Source of the DNA: Pleionea sediminis
GTDB lineage: Bacteria; Pseudomonadota; Gammaproteobacteria; Enterobacterales; Kangiellaceae
Reading direction: 5' to 3'
Assembly: GCF_007570825.1 (NCBI RefSeq)
Contig: NZ_SUNB01000003.1
Location: 62,001 to 126,000 of the forward strand
DNA length: 64,000 nucleotides
A model generated the notes under the pieces. It was not told where the DNA came from. It saw nothing but the letters and a program-made list of their open reading frames with translations, and ran no database searches. Both the position numbers and the translations under genes were made by a program. Numbering within the stretch: position 1 is the first letter of the stretch; every line of letters begins with the position of its first letter. Shown here in pieces: positions 8,932 to 18,816 of the stretch.

Positions 8932-9879
8932 ATGGATAACATACTTAAAAACGTTGCTTCACTCAGCCGCCAAGTCGATTCCAGTAAGGATACGAATGAA
9001 CTGTGTCACCATGCCTGCCAAACGATCATTGACGGACTACAACTTGACGACAATGTGATCTATCTGAGAAATGCCGACAATCGATTCATGCAGTTTGTCG
9101 CGCACGGCAATAAACATTGTGAGAATACTGGCGTCCTCTCGCCATTATCTTTATCTGAAGGAGAAGGCGTTGTAGGAGCAGCAGCTCAAACAGCAAGTAA
9201 TTTAATTATTTCAGACACCTCTCAAACACAAAACTATATTGTTGACGATCAGCAACGGCTATCGGAAATTGCAGTTCCCATTCGATACCAAGGTCAGGTC
9301 ATTGGTGTTATTGATTCAGAACATCCCGAAGCCCACTTTTTTAAGCAAGAGCACGAATGGTTTATGGAAAGTGTTTCGGCAATCATCGCACCGAGAATAG
9401 CCGCTTTTATTGATAAAAAACATCATAATCTGTCTGCAGGTCAGTCTGTTCAATTATCAACGTCCGATGAAGAACATCACGTCGAGAACTTACCAAGGCA
9501 ACATATACAAAAAAAAGAATTCTTGAATCAGATGGATACGATTATCAAAAATTTTCATCAATCGGATCGCTGGGACACTCAGTTTCTTAAAGATTGTTTG
9601 TTGCTAGAGACCACAAACCATTCAATTCTCACAAAGATTGATGTGTTAAGACAAGAAGTTTCAGAAGTTGTTGATGAAATGGCGCAACATTCTAAAACTC
9701 AACTGTGGGCACGCTTACTCAATCAGAGATATTTATTAGAGAAAAAATCTCAACTTCAACTGGCTGACGAATTTAATATGGCCTTCAGTACCTTTCGACG
9801 ACATCAATCTTTGGCAAAAAATCATTTAGTCGCACAACTCTGGTTACGCGAAGAATGCCGACAAACCAAACATCGTTAA
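8932..9879 (+). CDS. GAF-domain protein with C-terminal helix-turn-helix-like segment
   Basis: 315 residues, soluble. Residues about 15-160 form a GAF domain: LCHHACQTIIDGLQLDDNVI at the start, then LSEGEGVVGAAAQTASNLII, and the AVPIRYQGQVIGVIDSEHPE strand pair typical of the fold, which binds small ligands or senses redox. The linker (160-200) is polar. The C-terminal part (about 265-305) contains QLADEFNMAFSTFRRHQSLA, which I read as a helix-turn-helix of the sort used for DNA binding, so the protein may be a ligand-responsive transcription factor rather than a kinase. No catalytic output domain is present. Nothing in the sequence tells the ligand or target. Confidence 0.75.
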   Translation: MDNILKNVASLSRQVDSSKDTNELCHHACQTIIDGLQLDDNVIYLRNADNRFMQFVAHGNKHCENTGVLSPLSLSEGEGVVGAAAQTASNLIISDTSQTQNYIVDDQQRLSEIAVPIRYQGQVIGVIDSEHPEAHFFKQEHEWFMESVSAIIAPRIAAFIDKKHHNLSAGQSVQLSTSDEEHHVENLPRQHIQKKEFLNQMDTIIKNFHQSDRWDTQFLKDCLLLETTNHSILTKIDVLRQEVSEVVDEMAQHSKTQLWARLLNQRYLLEKKSQLQLADEFNMAFSTFRRHQSLAKNHLVAQLWLREECRQTKHR

Positions 9880-9949
9880 ATAAAAGTAGCTTTCCTTTCT
9901 TGCCCACAATCAATTGAACTTGTTTTTTACTATCGTTCTGTAAAAGTTT

Positions 9950-9968
9950 ATGGTTCGTAACGAACCAT
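9950..9968. promoter_or_regulatory. Palindrome with following T-run: weak terminator or operator
   Basis: ATGGTTCG and CGAACCAT flank TAA, an eight-base perfect inverted repeat. Six bases later comes a run of eight T (9975-9982), so on the plus strand it could end transcription of the GAF gene. It also lies about 140 bases before the peptidase gene and could be an operator. Confidence 0.4.
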
Positions 9969-10106
9969 TATCCGTTTTTTTTGAAATTATTTCCATCCGA
10001 TATATTACTCACCCAAATCTTAGCACTTTATGAGCAGTTTTAAATTCTGTGGATTCATACACTGTGCTGGCAATTTAATTGTTTTGCATAAACCATGGAG
10101 GAAATA

Positions 10107-11696
10107 ATGAAACTACTAAAACACACAGGTTGTTTGCTGGCGGCAGTACTTTGCGCTTCCGCATCGGCTGAACTTTATAACATGCCATTTAAAGGGCAAA
10201 ACTTTTCAGATAACGAAAAACTTTATACGCGAGATCACGCAGTAACGACTTCACAGCAACATGGTTACGACATTTCAGCGAGACGCTACGACTTTACTAA
10301 CGATCGTTGGACATCGGTTTATGGGACTGTTGACGCTTATAAAAACAATCCAACCAACAGTAAAAAAATCGTTTATAACAAACCCATTTACGCAATGCGT
10401 AGCGGTAAGATTGTTGGTTGTTGGCGAAACGCACCTGAGAATCCTCGTCCGAAATTATCGGGTGACTCAGACAGAACAAAACCATGGCTACATAGTGACT
10501 TCAAAGCTGGATTAATTCCCGGCGGTGGCAACATGTTATGGGTAGAGCACACTGATGGAACACGTATGTTATACGCCCATATGATTCCAGGAACCATCAG
10601 CAGTCAACTCTGCCCAAACAATGACTCCATTTACCCGGCCCCGCTTAATGGGCAAGACTCATTTACTTATGTTGGTGTTGATGAAGCCGATCAAGTGACC
10701 ATTCAAAAAGGCCAGTATTTGGGTCGTGTCGGTAACAGCGGAAGTTCAACGGGACCACACCTGCACATTCACTTGCAAAATAGTAACGGTGTTGGTCAGA
10801 AAATTTATTTTTCTCGCGGAATTTCTTCGCCCATTAGTAATAGCAATCCCTATGGAACCTGGACGCGATTTGCCGGTGATACCATTCCTTCAGGTAGTCG
10901 ATTGTTATGGGCACCAAGAACGGTTGGTTCTCAATACGTTCGCCATGGATTTGGTTCTGCAGGTTTTCAGGCATTGTTTGATCACTTAGCCGATTCTGGA
11001 TATAAAATGACGTGGGTTGATGGCTATAATGTTGGCAGTCGAACCTATTACAATATGATCTGGCGACCTGCCAATATATCTTGGCGTGCCTATGTTGGTC
11101 GATCATCAACGAGCTATCAAAACGCCTTTGATGATGCAATAGAAGATGGTTACGTTCCTGTTCATGTCGACTCTCATAAAAGTGCATATGGACCAAGATT
11201 CAGTGTCATCTTTGAGAAGAAAAACAAAACCTTTTTAGCACGACATGATATTTCTTACTCGCAACATATAACTGCAATGAATCAGGCAAAAAATTTAGGT
11301 TTAAGTCCCGTCAGTGTTTCTGTGTTATCAAACAATGGTCAGCGACGTTACACCACATTATACGATAAAACAAATATTGGCCAATGGACAATTAGCTCTC
11401 AGATCAACTCTTCAAGTTATCAAGACAAAGTAATGCAACAAGATGAGCAAGGTAAACGTCCCGTTTATTTGAATGCGTATATGCACAACAATAACGCGTA
11501 TTACACCGCTATCTTCGCTCAATATCCATTCAAGCTTTGGACGGCACGACACGGTCAAACGTCAGGCGGCTTCCAAAACTATTTCAATAGTTACACAAGC
11601 AATGGCTATCTGACGGATGTTATCGCAGGAATCGACGGATACAACTATCATCGTTTCGCTGGTGTCTGGACGAAAAACTTTATCATACAACTTTAA
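10107..11696 (+). CDS. Secreted M23-type metallopeptidase with BTRD1-like repeats
   Basis: 529 residues. I prefer the ATG at 10107 over the in-frame ATG at 10095 because GGAGGA lies four bases before it. A signal peptide (1-21, ending SASA) precedes an M23/LytM-type domain: LYAHM near residue 155 and GNSGSSTGPHLHIHL with H218/H220 as the second metal-ligand motif. The first motif is odd: HGYD (H52-D55) instead of the usual HxxxD, so the expected His position is Gln51. The C-terminal half (about 260-529) is five repeats of about 50 residues with 'f.a..d.a...Gy.pv.v......g..rY..i' patterns, which I assign to bacterial tandem repeat domain 1. M23 enzymes cleave peptidoglycan crosslinks or glycyl peptides. 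The next gene follows after a hairpin. Confidence 0.85.
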   Translation: MKLLKHTGCLLAAVLCASASAELYNMPFKGQNFSDNEKLYTRDHAVTTSQQHGYDISARRYDFTNDRWTSVYGTVDAYKNNPTNSKKIVYNKPIYAMRSGKIVGCWRNAPENPRPKLSGDSDRTKPWLHSDFKAGLIPGGGNMLWVEHTDGTRMLYAHMIPGTISSQLCPNNDSIYPAPLNGQDSFTYVGVDEADQVTIQKGQYLGRVGNSGSSTGPHLHIHLQNSNGVGQKIYFSRGISSPISNSNPYGTWTRFAGDTIPSGSRLLWAPRTVGSQYVRHGFGSAGFQALFDHLADSGYKMTWVDGYNVGSRTYYNMIWRPANISWRAYVGRSSTSYQNAFDDAIEDGYVPVHVDSHKSAYGPRFSVIFEKKNKTFLARHDISYSQHITAMNQAKNLGLSPVSVSVLSNNGQRRYTTLYDKTNIGQWTISSQINSSSYQDKVMQQDEQGKRPVYLNAYMHNNNAYYTAIFAQYPFKLWTARHGQTSGGFQNYFNSYTSNGYLTDVIAGIDGYNYHRFAGVWTKNFIIQL

Positions 11697-11704
11697 CTTT
11701 AATT

Positions 11705-11726
11705 GGTGGCTGATTTATCAGCCACC
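11705..11726 (+). terminator. Hairpin between peptidase and next gene
   Basis: GGTGGCTGA and TCAGCCACC pair over a TTTA loop nine bases after the peptidase stop, followed by CTATTAATTT. It may terminate or attenuate, since the next gene begins only 23 bases later. Confidence 0.6.
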
Positions 11727-11749
11727 CTATTAATTTATGGAATCGCAAA

Positions 11750-12472
11750 ATGCTTAACTACAAATCAATTGGAATCGCCGGGATGTTAATGAGTGCTAGT
11801 TTTATTGCTGGCTTTACGATCGCAAAATTCTCAACTCCAACAAATAACGTCTCCGCGGAACACCTTCAGCATTTTCACTCAGATGTAGAAAACCTGATAA
11901 CGCCATCGAGCGATGCGGACAAACTTAACGCAATCGCTGCCGAAAAAAAACCTGATATCACTCAGCCATCGCTAGAGTTTGCACAGAATACAAAAAAATC
12001 AACATCAAAGGGGAAAACAACCAATACAGTTGTGATCCCTCAACAAAACATCTCAGAGCGTGTAAATCAGGAAGCCATTCCTGATGCAAAATTCTTTGTT
12101 CAACAAATTGAAAGCTCAGAGTATGAGCAAATGATGCTCGAGTTTAATAATAGTGATCATCTTTCTGACTCAGCATATCAATATGAGTCTCACATTACAG
12201 ACTTCTTTTATCAGTTTAATGACTCAACCATTGTTCTGGAACATCTAAAATGCAAGTCACGATACTGCACTCTAAATTTACGTACCAATGACGAAGTCCA
12301 ATTTAAGAAATTTTACCAAAGTATGACTTCGCAACCTTGGTGGGATTCTTATGCGTTTGCGAATTCTAATGACTCATCAGGCGATGCGCTAAAACTGATA
12401 TTATTAAATAATAATACAGCAGACTATTTCTACGATGGCGAACGAGCTATGGCAGAAGATGGTAGCTTTTAA
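11750..12472 (+). CDS. Membrane-anchored protein of unknown function
   Basis: 240 residues. A single hydrophobic segment (about 7-26, IGIAGMLMSASFIAGFTIA) would anchor the protein with the rest in the periplasm; no signal-peptidase site is obvious. A polar, Lys/Thr/Ser-rich linker (about 30-105) leads to a folded-looking C-terminal part (about 110-240) with two cysteines four residues apart (CKSRYC, about 168-173) that could form a disulfide, and a conserved-looking SQPWWDSYAF stretch. I do not recognise the family. It lies 53 bases after the M23-type peptidase on the same strand, with a hairpin between, so a linked role in envelope or secreted proteolysis is possible but unproven. Confidence 0.75.
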   Translation: MLNYKSIGIAGMLMSASFIAGFTIAKFSTPTNNVSAEHLQHFHSDVENLITPSSDADKLNAIAAEKKPDITQPSLEFAQNTKKSTSKGKTTNTVVIPQQNISERVNQEAIPDAKFFVQQIESSEYEQMMLEFNNSDHLSDSAYQYESHITDFFYQFNDSTIVLEHLKCKSRYCTLNLRTNDEVQFKKFYQSMTSQPWWDSYAFANSNDSSGDALKLILLNNNTADYFYDGERAMAEDGSF

Positions 12473-12505
12473 GTAAGTTTACTTATCGTTGAATTCAAAC
12501 AAACT

Positions 12506-12536
12506 CTCTTGCCCAGACTTTTATTCTGGGCAAGAG
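12506..12536. terminator. Strong hairpin between convergent genes
   Basis: A 12-base perfect stem (CTCTTGCCCAGA with TCTGGGCAAGAG) around a seven-base loop lies between a plus-strand stop at 12472 and a minus-strand stop at 12573. It lacks a long T-run but its position suits a shared terminator. Confidence 0.75.
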
Positions 12537-12572
12537 TGACAACTCTAAACAATTGACATGAGTATTCGATTG

Positions 12573-14462
12573 TTAAAGTTCTACTTTAACACGAGTTGCT
12601 TTGAACCCTATTTCGCCCTCATTGTCATACGTCATACTACCGGATAATGTTGTTCCTTCACTATCTGATTGAATATTAATAGCCACAACATTTTGATCGT
12701 CTCTACAACCCATGAACCAGGTACCCGCCGGATGCCATGGCGCATTATCACCACCCCACTGAGTAAAAGTTTTATAAATGTTTTGTTCGAGTCGTTCTGC
12801 TTTAAAGGCAATCGGCCCTTCACCCACATAAGTTACGGTTCCTTCCAATGTTTGTCCATTATCAGAACTACTTACCTTTAACATTGTCATCAATTGATCT
12901 TTGCGGCATCCCATAACCCATTGACCACCATCGTGCCATGGAGCTTTATCACCGCCCCATTGATTTTCAACTTTATATTGATAATTCGTCAATGGAATAC
13001 CCAGTTGCCACTCAATAACATCGTTATTGGCAAGATTTAAATCGGGACTAAAAAAAGACCAACGGTCATTAAAAGGAGAGAGATAGCCTTGATTATCCGT
13101 AAAAGCTGACAAGGTTGCCCAATAGGGATCGTAGTAGGTTTTATTGGGCCAGGCTTTGTCAAATAGTTTCGATAATGAATCCGCTCGAGTCATGGTATTA
13201 AACCAATACATCGTTGATTTTTTATCTGATGCATCATTATATTTATCTAAAAATAATTGACTACCCAATAAGCCTGTTGCCATCGCTGCACTTATGGTTG
13301 CTAGAAATGTTGCAACGATATCAACGTAAGTACCATTGTTAGCCGAGTTTTTTGGATCCAATTTAAAATCATCGGTACCAATCACAACTGGTCCCGCACC
13401 TATTTCACCCTGCACAGCGGCTCCGGAGTAAATAACAGCATCCGTCCAATCACCTTTTACGTTACTGCTCGCATCGAAAGGAATCGTTGAACCATTCGCT
13501 AAAATCGTTATTTTACCGGTTGTTGCTGTGCCAGAGGCAGGATCCATTGCCCAGTTGTTTGCAGCACTTGGACAAGTGTTTACACGAATGTTATGAACTT
13601 CCAAACCAAATCCTTTGTTAGCATCCCCCGTTATCGACAAATAACCGGAGTAACCGTTATTACCAGAATAGTCTAGATACCATCCTTTGATCGTCGATTC
13701 TTTATTATAAATTTTAATTGTATTCTGTGGCTCTTTGTCTTGTAGGAAGCTTAAATAATTCGAAAAACTTGGCGCATAAATATAAAGGCTTCTCAACTTT
13801 TCTTTGTCGGGCCCTGAAACCCAGTATTTCGAAGAACCTACCCAGCGTACCGCTTGAGAATTATCAGAAATTGTATCAACGGCGGGACCGTAACCAACAT
13901 TCCCTTTGGTAGGATATTCAGCACCTGCAGGACCTACAGGCTCGCCGGATATTTTAAGTTTAAAAGCATCAATTAACTGTTGTGCTTTAGTACCTTGGAT
14001 AAACGATGAACTCAATTTAACTTTGTTCTGTGAGTCTTTCACAATTAATGAAGTAGGAAAAGAAAATTGGTCAATATAACTGACATCAACATTATCGTAA
14101 CTATTGCCTTTAATGGTCCACTCTATTACACCATAAGGCGTCGCTTGATCAAATAACCCTGGACCATTCGCATTCGAAAAAGGGCAAGTATTACCTAATC
14201 CGACAAAAAGTTTGGTGCTCTCTTCGCCTTTATCCAGAGTTAGTTTATGCCCCTTAATATCGCTAAGCGCAATCGACTTAGAGTCAGCGACTGTTTTTAC
14301 ATCTCCAGATTTTGTATCGGTATAGGTTATTTTTCCGCTTGTATTGAGAAAGAACAGCCAAACTTGATTATCGGAATAATGCTGATTGAAATAGTCAGTA
14401 CCGTTAGGAACTAACTCATTAAAATTATTCGTTAACTGTAACGTCAAATGATAACCGGACAT
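12573..14462 (-). CDS. GH64/thaumatin-like protein with two C-terminal OAA-family lectin repeats
   Basis: 629 residues from the ATG at 14462, which has GGGAGA and GGA just upstream; the frame is open to 14546 but that extension looks non-coding. The first 190 residues resemble the beta-1,3-glucanase/thaumatin fold: LTLQLTNN at the start, FVGLGNTCPFSNANGPGLFD, then GVIEWTIKG and VSYIDQFSFPTSL with a Glu and an Asp placed like the catalytic pair of GH64. The last 130 residues are two copies of the Oscillatoria agardhii agglutinin repeat (about 495-560 and 561-629), each with NQWGGDKAPWHDGGQWVMG or TQWGGDNAPWHPAGTWFMG and a GTVTYVGEGPI-like strand; that family binds high-mannose glycans. No signal peptide is seen, so export is unclear. 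Binding of algal or fungal glycans is a fair inference. Confidence 0.85.
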   Translation of the reverse strand: MSGYHLTLQLTNNFNELVPNGTDYFNQHYSDNQVWLFFLNTSGKITYTDTKSGDVKTVADSKSIALSDIKGHKLTLDKGEESTKLFVGLGNTCPFSNANGPGLFDQATPYGVIEWTIKGNSYDNVDVSYIDQFSFPTSLIVKDSQNKVKLSSSFIQGTKAQQLIDAFKLKISGEPVGPAGAEYPTKGNVGYGPAVDTISDNSQAVRWVGSSKYWVSGPDKEKLRSLYIYAPSFSNYLSFLQDKEPQNTIKIYNKESTIKGWYLDYSGNNGYSGYLSITGDANKGFGLEVHNIRVNTCPSAANNWAMDPASGTATTGKITILANGSTIPFDASSNVKGDWTDAVIYSGAAVQGEIGAGPVVIGTDDFKLDPKNSANNGTYVDIVATFLATISAAMATGLLGSQLFLDKYNDASDKKSTMYWFNTMTRADSLSKLFDKAWPNKTYYDPYWATLSAFTDNQGYLSPFNDRWSFFSPDLNLANNDVIEWQLGIPLTNYQYKVENQWGGDKAPWHDGGQWVMGCRKDQLMTMLKVSSSDNGQTLEGTVTYVGEGPIAFKAERLEQNIYKTFTQWGGDNAPWHPAGTWFMGCRDDQNVVAINIQSDSEGTTLSGSMTYDNEGEIGFKATRVKVEL

Positions 14463-14743
14463 TTTCCATCTCCCATTGTGTTTTAACTGAAACTCAAATA
14501 ACCTCTCAAGCTTTGCACGACAATGTGGAAAACCTAAAACAGTCAAAAGACTATTTCTCTAACTCATATCAAAAGAAGAATCAGAACTGCTGGCGCAATT
14601 GCTTAAGACGTTTATCTAATTACCAGCTAATAACTTAGTTCATAAATCCATTGAGCCTTTTTCTTTTCCATAAAATATAATAAATTCGTATATCTCAGAG
14701 ATCTTGAGTCCTTAGAAAAATCTCACTTCATTAGTTAACATTG

Positions 14744-15718
14744 TTATTTATTGAGCGTCACGGTAATTTCTCCAAGCCACTCAGCACTCACTGTAACGGA
14801 ATCGCCTTCTTGTAAAAATTGATTCGCAGTATCCTGTACTGCACTTAATTTGGTAAACCGATTGAGACTTAACATTTGCGCTAATCGCGCTTTCCATCGT
14901 GGAACGGTTAAAATAACACCGCCAGGAGTCCCTGTTAAAATAACATCGCCACGTTTCATTGACGTAAGTTGATATCGATCAAGAATAAACTGAATCATTT
15001 GTCGAGGAGTATAAATAAGATTTTTGGTATTGTCACTTTGTCGCAGCTCACCATTTACCCAGGTCTTCAGCTCAACACAAGGTATACTGTTATGACTTTC
15101 ATTAACTGGTCGCCATATTGGTTTACTCAGAGGCAAAAAACCATCAAAACTTTTTGAGACTCCCCAGTAGTCGAATCGGTTCTCCTTTCCTTCACCTAGA
15201 GCAGCGATACTACGAGCAGACAGATCATTTCCAACGGTAAACCCTAATTTAGGAATAAACGTTTCACTCTGCATTGCCTGAGCAGTAAAATCCTCCAATA
15301 CAATTAACGCTAACTCCACTTCATGGTCCACCAGTGACTGTAAAACAATGTCTTCGTCATTCAATAAACGTTCAATACCTGGCTCTAAAGGTTGTAAAGC
15401 ATGAAGTAGAGTAACTTCGTCAGGAATGATGACGCTCGACTGAGAAGAAATTAAACTGGCTGATGATTTTTTAAAAACCGGCGGACTTGCATCAAGCTGA
15501 AATCGAGAAGCCGTTTCATTGATATGATTGGCATAAGACAGCCCTATACCATAGATTTGCCCAAACCTGATACTCTCTCCTAAAAATTCACCATCTTGTT
15601 CATTCAAACAGTGTAAAGTTGCTGGCATGGCCTGGTTAGGTAAATCTCGGTTCAAGTAAATCAATCCAATTAATACCGTTGTTAAAATAAATAATGCTGA
15701 TATAAGAACTCGATGCAT
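14744..15718 (-). CDS. Membrane-anchored fumarylacetoacetate hydrolase (FAH) family protein
   Basis: 324 residues. A hydrophobic N-terminus (about 4-22) is unusual for this normally cytoplasmic family and suggests a membrane-tethered enzyme. The FAH core is clear: IYGIGLSYANHINE (about 55-68), VDHEVELALIVLEDF with the metal-binding acidic residues (about 128-142), GFTVGNDLSARS, SFDGFLPL and DVILTGTPGGV (about 256-266). Family members hydrolyse or decarboxylate beta-diketo or oxo acids using a divalent metal; the substrate here cannot be told. The gene stands alone, with 162 bases to the chemoreceptor gene upstream and no recognisable catabolic partner nearby. Confidence 0.87.
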   Translation of the reverse strand: MHRVLISALFILTTVLIGLIYLNRDLPNQAMPATLHCLNEQDGEFLGESIRFGQIYGIGLSYANHINETASRFQLDASPPVFKKSSASLISSQSSVIIPDEVTLLHALQPLEPGIERLLNDEDIVLQSLVDHEVELALIVLEDFTAQAMQSETFIPKLGFTVGNDLSARSIAALGEGKENRFDYWGVSKSFDGFLPLSKPIWRPVNESHNSIPCVELKTWVNGELRQSDNTKNLIYTPRQMIQFILDRYQLTSMKRGDVILTGTPGGVILTVPRWKARLAQMLSLNRFTKLSAVQDTANQFLQEGDSVTVSAEWLGEITVTLNK

Positions 15719-15881
15719 ATTTTAATTTTCACAGATTTAAATTTATTGATTGGGTGATTATAAAGACTTTTGGAGAAAAATCAGCAGGTGACAATTTATT
15801 ATTTGAGTCAACTAAAATATGTTGCGGCTTTTTTAGATGATTCAAAGTTAAAAATAACTTTAAGAATAGATGGGACTGTTT

Positions 15882-17816
15882 CTAAATTTTAAAAACGGAG
15901 GCAATTTCCTTTAACTCAGAAATTTTACGGGTTAATTCTTTAACCATCGTATCAGAATTAATAACGTTCACTTCATTGGATTCAACATCCGATGTAATAT
16001 TGTTTAAGTCCCGATTTACTTGATCGATTTTAATCGATTGCTCTTTACTTGACGACTGAATTTCAGCCATCATTTTCGTAACCTCAGTCACCTGAGCCAA
16101 AATCAAGTTAAAAGCATCGTAAGTTTCGGCTAAAACCCCCTCACCCAAACCAATCGCGGCATTACTGTCTTCAACGATATTTTTGCTATTACTCGTCGCA
16201 TCGGTACTATCATTGGCTAACTTTCGTACCTCGTCAGCAACCACAGAAAATCCACGGCCATACTCACCGGCCCGTGCTGATTCAATCGCCGCATTTAACG
16301 CAATAAGCGACGTTTGATTGCTTATATCATCAATAACCCCCATTGTTGCTACCAACTTTTTACCTGACTCTCGAATTCGATCAATAGCTTCTTTCAACTC
16401 ATTCAACTTTTCATTACCCGAGACAGCTAAGTCGTACGCTTTCTCAGCGGCTTGTCCAGAAGAAGTGGACAAATTAACACCGGTACTTGCATCTTCTCTT
16501 ATTTCTTCTAATACTGAGTTCAATCGATTAACCATCAGTTTTTCTTCAGCAAACGATTCCGTTAACGAGAGACTGTTTCGAGAGAGCTTTTCGGCTTCAT
16601 TTTCGACAAATACAATGAGATTAATTACCGAGGCAAGTAAGTCGTGTAAGTTGTTTGCCATCTTTTGTATTGAGTTACCTAAGATATCCGAGTCTGAATT
16701 AGGCGTGCAATCCACTGTTAAGTTACCTGAGGCAATCGCATCCAAAACTATCGAGCGTTGTTTCATGGATTCAATAAGTAATTGAGTCGACTGAGCGATA
16801 ATTGAAATTTCATCCGCTCGTCGGCAAATACCTTCCATCGTTTTTTCTTCTTTTTGACTCAGCCGAATATCACCGCGGCTTAATCGGTCTAATGTTTTAG
16901 CCAGCGTTTGAATGGGTGCCATAGAGTGAGTAGTAAGACGGTGCAACACCAAACCCAAAACAATCATGGTTATAAGGCTAACGACACTGATACGATAAGT
17001 TTCTTCGTACACTGATTTCGATATCGACTTTTTATCGTACGCCACTAAAATTTTCCAGTCGGTTAACTCAACTTGAGTGACTGTACCTAAATAGTCATTT
17101 TCGGCATAAGAAAATTCAAAGTTTTCATTCGCTGACTGACAAACCTGTGTCGCTTCGTTGTCGTCAGACAGCACTTTTTTCGGGTTTTGATGCGCTAAAA
17201 CTTCACAGCTTTTCGTAAATACCATATACAATTGATTACTGTTTTGCGTCTCGTTAGGTTGCACATAACGTTCATAAAAATCGCCCAAGGGTAACGAGCC
17301 GAACATAACACCATTACCTTCAACGGGAAATGCAAAAGTAACAAGAGGAGCATTGTCGACTCGGCTTAGACGAGGATCGGTAATCAAAGGACGTTGAGTT
17401 CTTAACACTTCATTAAAATAATCTAGCTTCGCATAGCTCGTTCCATATTTATTATCATTAGAAGTGGCGGCAACATTACCTTGCTCATCAAGCAAGGCGA
17501 TATGACGAAACTTTAATTGTTGCTTTGATCGCTTTAACCATTCAACCAGGCGTTCTTTTGCATCACTGTCATTATTAAGTGCCTTGGCACTGTCAGAGCT
17601 TTTTGCCAGGCTTTCAAGGGTCGAATAAGACCAGGATATCCAGGTACTGACGTTTTTATTGATTAAGTCGGATTTATCGTGGTTATTTTTTGCGACTGAG
17701 TCGATAATAAGCTGGGTATTTTGCTCCACCGAAAAGAACAGCTGAACAGCAAGCCCAATAAATATTATGGGTAATAATATTATCGTTAATTTGTTCGATA
17801 ATCGCTTAATCGCCAT
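15882..17816 (-). CDS. Methyl-accepting chemotaxis protein
   Basis: 644 residues with two membrane segments (about 8-28 and 273-296) framing a periplasmic Cache-like sensor that has the [17 protein letters not shown] and [16 protein letters not shown] strands. A HAMP region follows (about 297-380) and then the coiled-coil signalling domain, whose tip [20 protein letters not shown] (about 495-515) is the CheA/CheW-binding hairpin. The end has no NWETF-type CheR tether. Its start overlaps the end of the DUF3616 gene by 11 bases, so it is the last gene of a porin-DUF3616-chemoreceptor operon. I infer that its ligand is related to whatever the porin takes up or the DUF3616 protein acts on. Confidence 0.93.
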   Translation of the reverse strand: MAIKRLSNKLTIILLPIIFIGLAVQLFFSVEQNTQLIIDSVAKNNHDKSDLINKNVSTWISWSYSTLESLAKSSDSAKALNNDSDAKERLVEWLKRSKQQLKFRHIALLDEQGNVAATSNDNKYGTSYAKLDYFNEVLRTQRPLITDPRLSRVDNAPLVTFAFPVEGNGVMFGSLPLGDFYERYVQPNETQNSNQLYMVFTKSCEVLAHQNPKKVLSDDNEATQVCQSANENFEFSYAENDYLGTVTQVELTDWKILVAYDKKSISKSVYEETYRISVVSLITMIVLGLVLHRLTTHSMAPIQTLAKTLDRLSRGDIRLSQKEEKTMEGICRRADEISIIAQSTQLLIESMKQRSIVLDAIASGNLTVDCTPNSDSDILGNSIQKMANNLHDLLASVINLIVFVENEAEKLSRNSLSLTESFAEEKLMVNRLNSVLEEIREDASTGVNLSTSSGQAAEKAYDLAVSGNEKLNELKEAIDRIRESGKKLVATMGVIDDISNQTSLIALNAAIESARAGEYGRGFSVVADEVRKLANDSTDATSNSKNIVEDSNAAIGLGEGVLAETYDAFNLILAQVTEVTKMMAEIQSSSKEQSIKIDQVNRDLNNITSDVESNEVNVINSDTMVKELTRKISELKEIASVFKI

Positions 17817-18816
17817 AGGCTACTTTTAAGTAAGTGACTGTTGAATTTTGACAAGCTTTGCCTGACTCCTCGCTTAGGATATAAAAATAAGACTCTTCAT
17901 CAACAACTGCAATCGCTTCTGGACGACACAAATTGTCAAAGCCTTTAACTTTAAGTTCAGTTAATGAAAAAGATGACCGATCGAGCAACCAAAGTCGATA
18001 AAGATTTCCTTTCTCTGCCATTCCAGAAATAATAATGTAGGCATCCAACTTTGCAGAGTACTCCATACCTCGAATGCCTTGCCCTTTTAAATCAATCGTT
18101 TTAACAGATACCTTACTCTCGGCATCGAAAGGATCGTCATAAAAAACTAAAATGGCTTCACCAACATTAAGTTTCATCGATGGACCAAAACTTGGAGCAC
18201 CAAAGTTTTTGTGCCAAAGCGGCGATCTTAATCCAATCACCAACTGCCCTTTTTTATCGCTGGCTGATAAACCTTCAACATTCAGTCCACCCAACTTTCC
18301 AAAAGACGAAGAGATTCGACTAAACCAGGCATCGTTCTTAAATTCTTTTCCCAGAATTGACAAAAGTCTCTCCCTTAAATAAACATACTCTTCAGATGCA
18401 ACCTCTGTCGCATCATCATTTAAAGTCATCTTCGATAAAATTCGGAAATCTTTTGTTTCTTCGCTGGTCTGACTCAAGCTCGATATCAAATAAACACGAT
18501 CATTAATAAAAGTCATACCTTCGATATCTTTTTGAACAATCTGTCGATCAAGTAACAAAGCTTTCTTATTCGGCTTAGTAACGTCGACAACACGGACTTC
18601 AGGATGTTGTGCGTTTCGCCCACCATCAAATCCTAAAACTAATCGCCCATTACCATTATAAGCTGCACTACTTAAATCTTGCAGTTCCACGCCGTAATAC
18701 TCATAAAGCGCCGTTTTACCAGAAGCAACCACCTTAAATTCTTTCGCTGTCGCCAAAGAAATCAGAGAGCAGCTCACTACAATGAGCTGCGCATAAACAA
18801 TGTAAATACCTCTCAT
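17806..18816 (-). CDS. Secreted DUF3616-family protein
   Basis: 336 residues with a signal peptide (about 1-24, ending SLATA). The sequence reads like a beta-propeller: [59 protein letters not shown] followed by LRSPL, and [20 protein letters not shown]. The 'diEGm', 'nvEGLa....liGLRsP' and 'S.....k' signatures match DUF3616 as I know it; such proteins resemble phytase-like or esterase-like propellers, but their activity is not established. The start codon shares one base with the porin stop (18816) and the 3' end overlaps the chemoreceptor gene by 11 bases, which implies translational coupling and a common pathway. Confidence 0.8.
   Translation of the reverse strand: MRGIYIVYAQLIVVSCSLISLATAKEFKVVASGKTALYEYYGVELQDLSSAAYNGNGRLVLGFDGGRNAQHPEVRVVDVTKPNKKALLLDRQIVQKDIEGMTFINDRVYLISSLSQTSEETKDFRILSKMTLNDDATEVASEEYVYLRERLLSILGKEFKNDAWFSRISSSFGKLGGLNVEGLSASDKKGQLVIGLRSPLWHKNFGAPSFGPSMKLNVGEAILVFYDDPFDAESKVSVKTIDLKGQGIRGMEYSAKLDAYIIISGMAEKGNLYRLWLLDRSSFSLTELKVKGFDNLCRPEAIAVVDEESYFYILSEESGKACQNSTVTYLKVAYGD

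Noticed and set aside
9880-10106. c-di-GMP riboswitch before the secreted peptidase
   Set aside because: The conserved core and tetraloop-receptor elements are absent; only the ATGGTTCG palindrome is there.
16318-16785. 155-codon frame antisense to the chemoreceptor
   Set aside because: It lies opposite the conserved signalling domain, whose codon pattern forces an open antisense frame; Ser/Ala-rich and without motifs.
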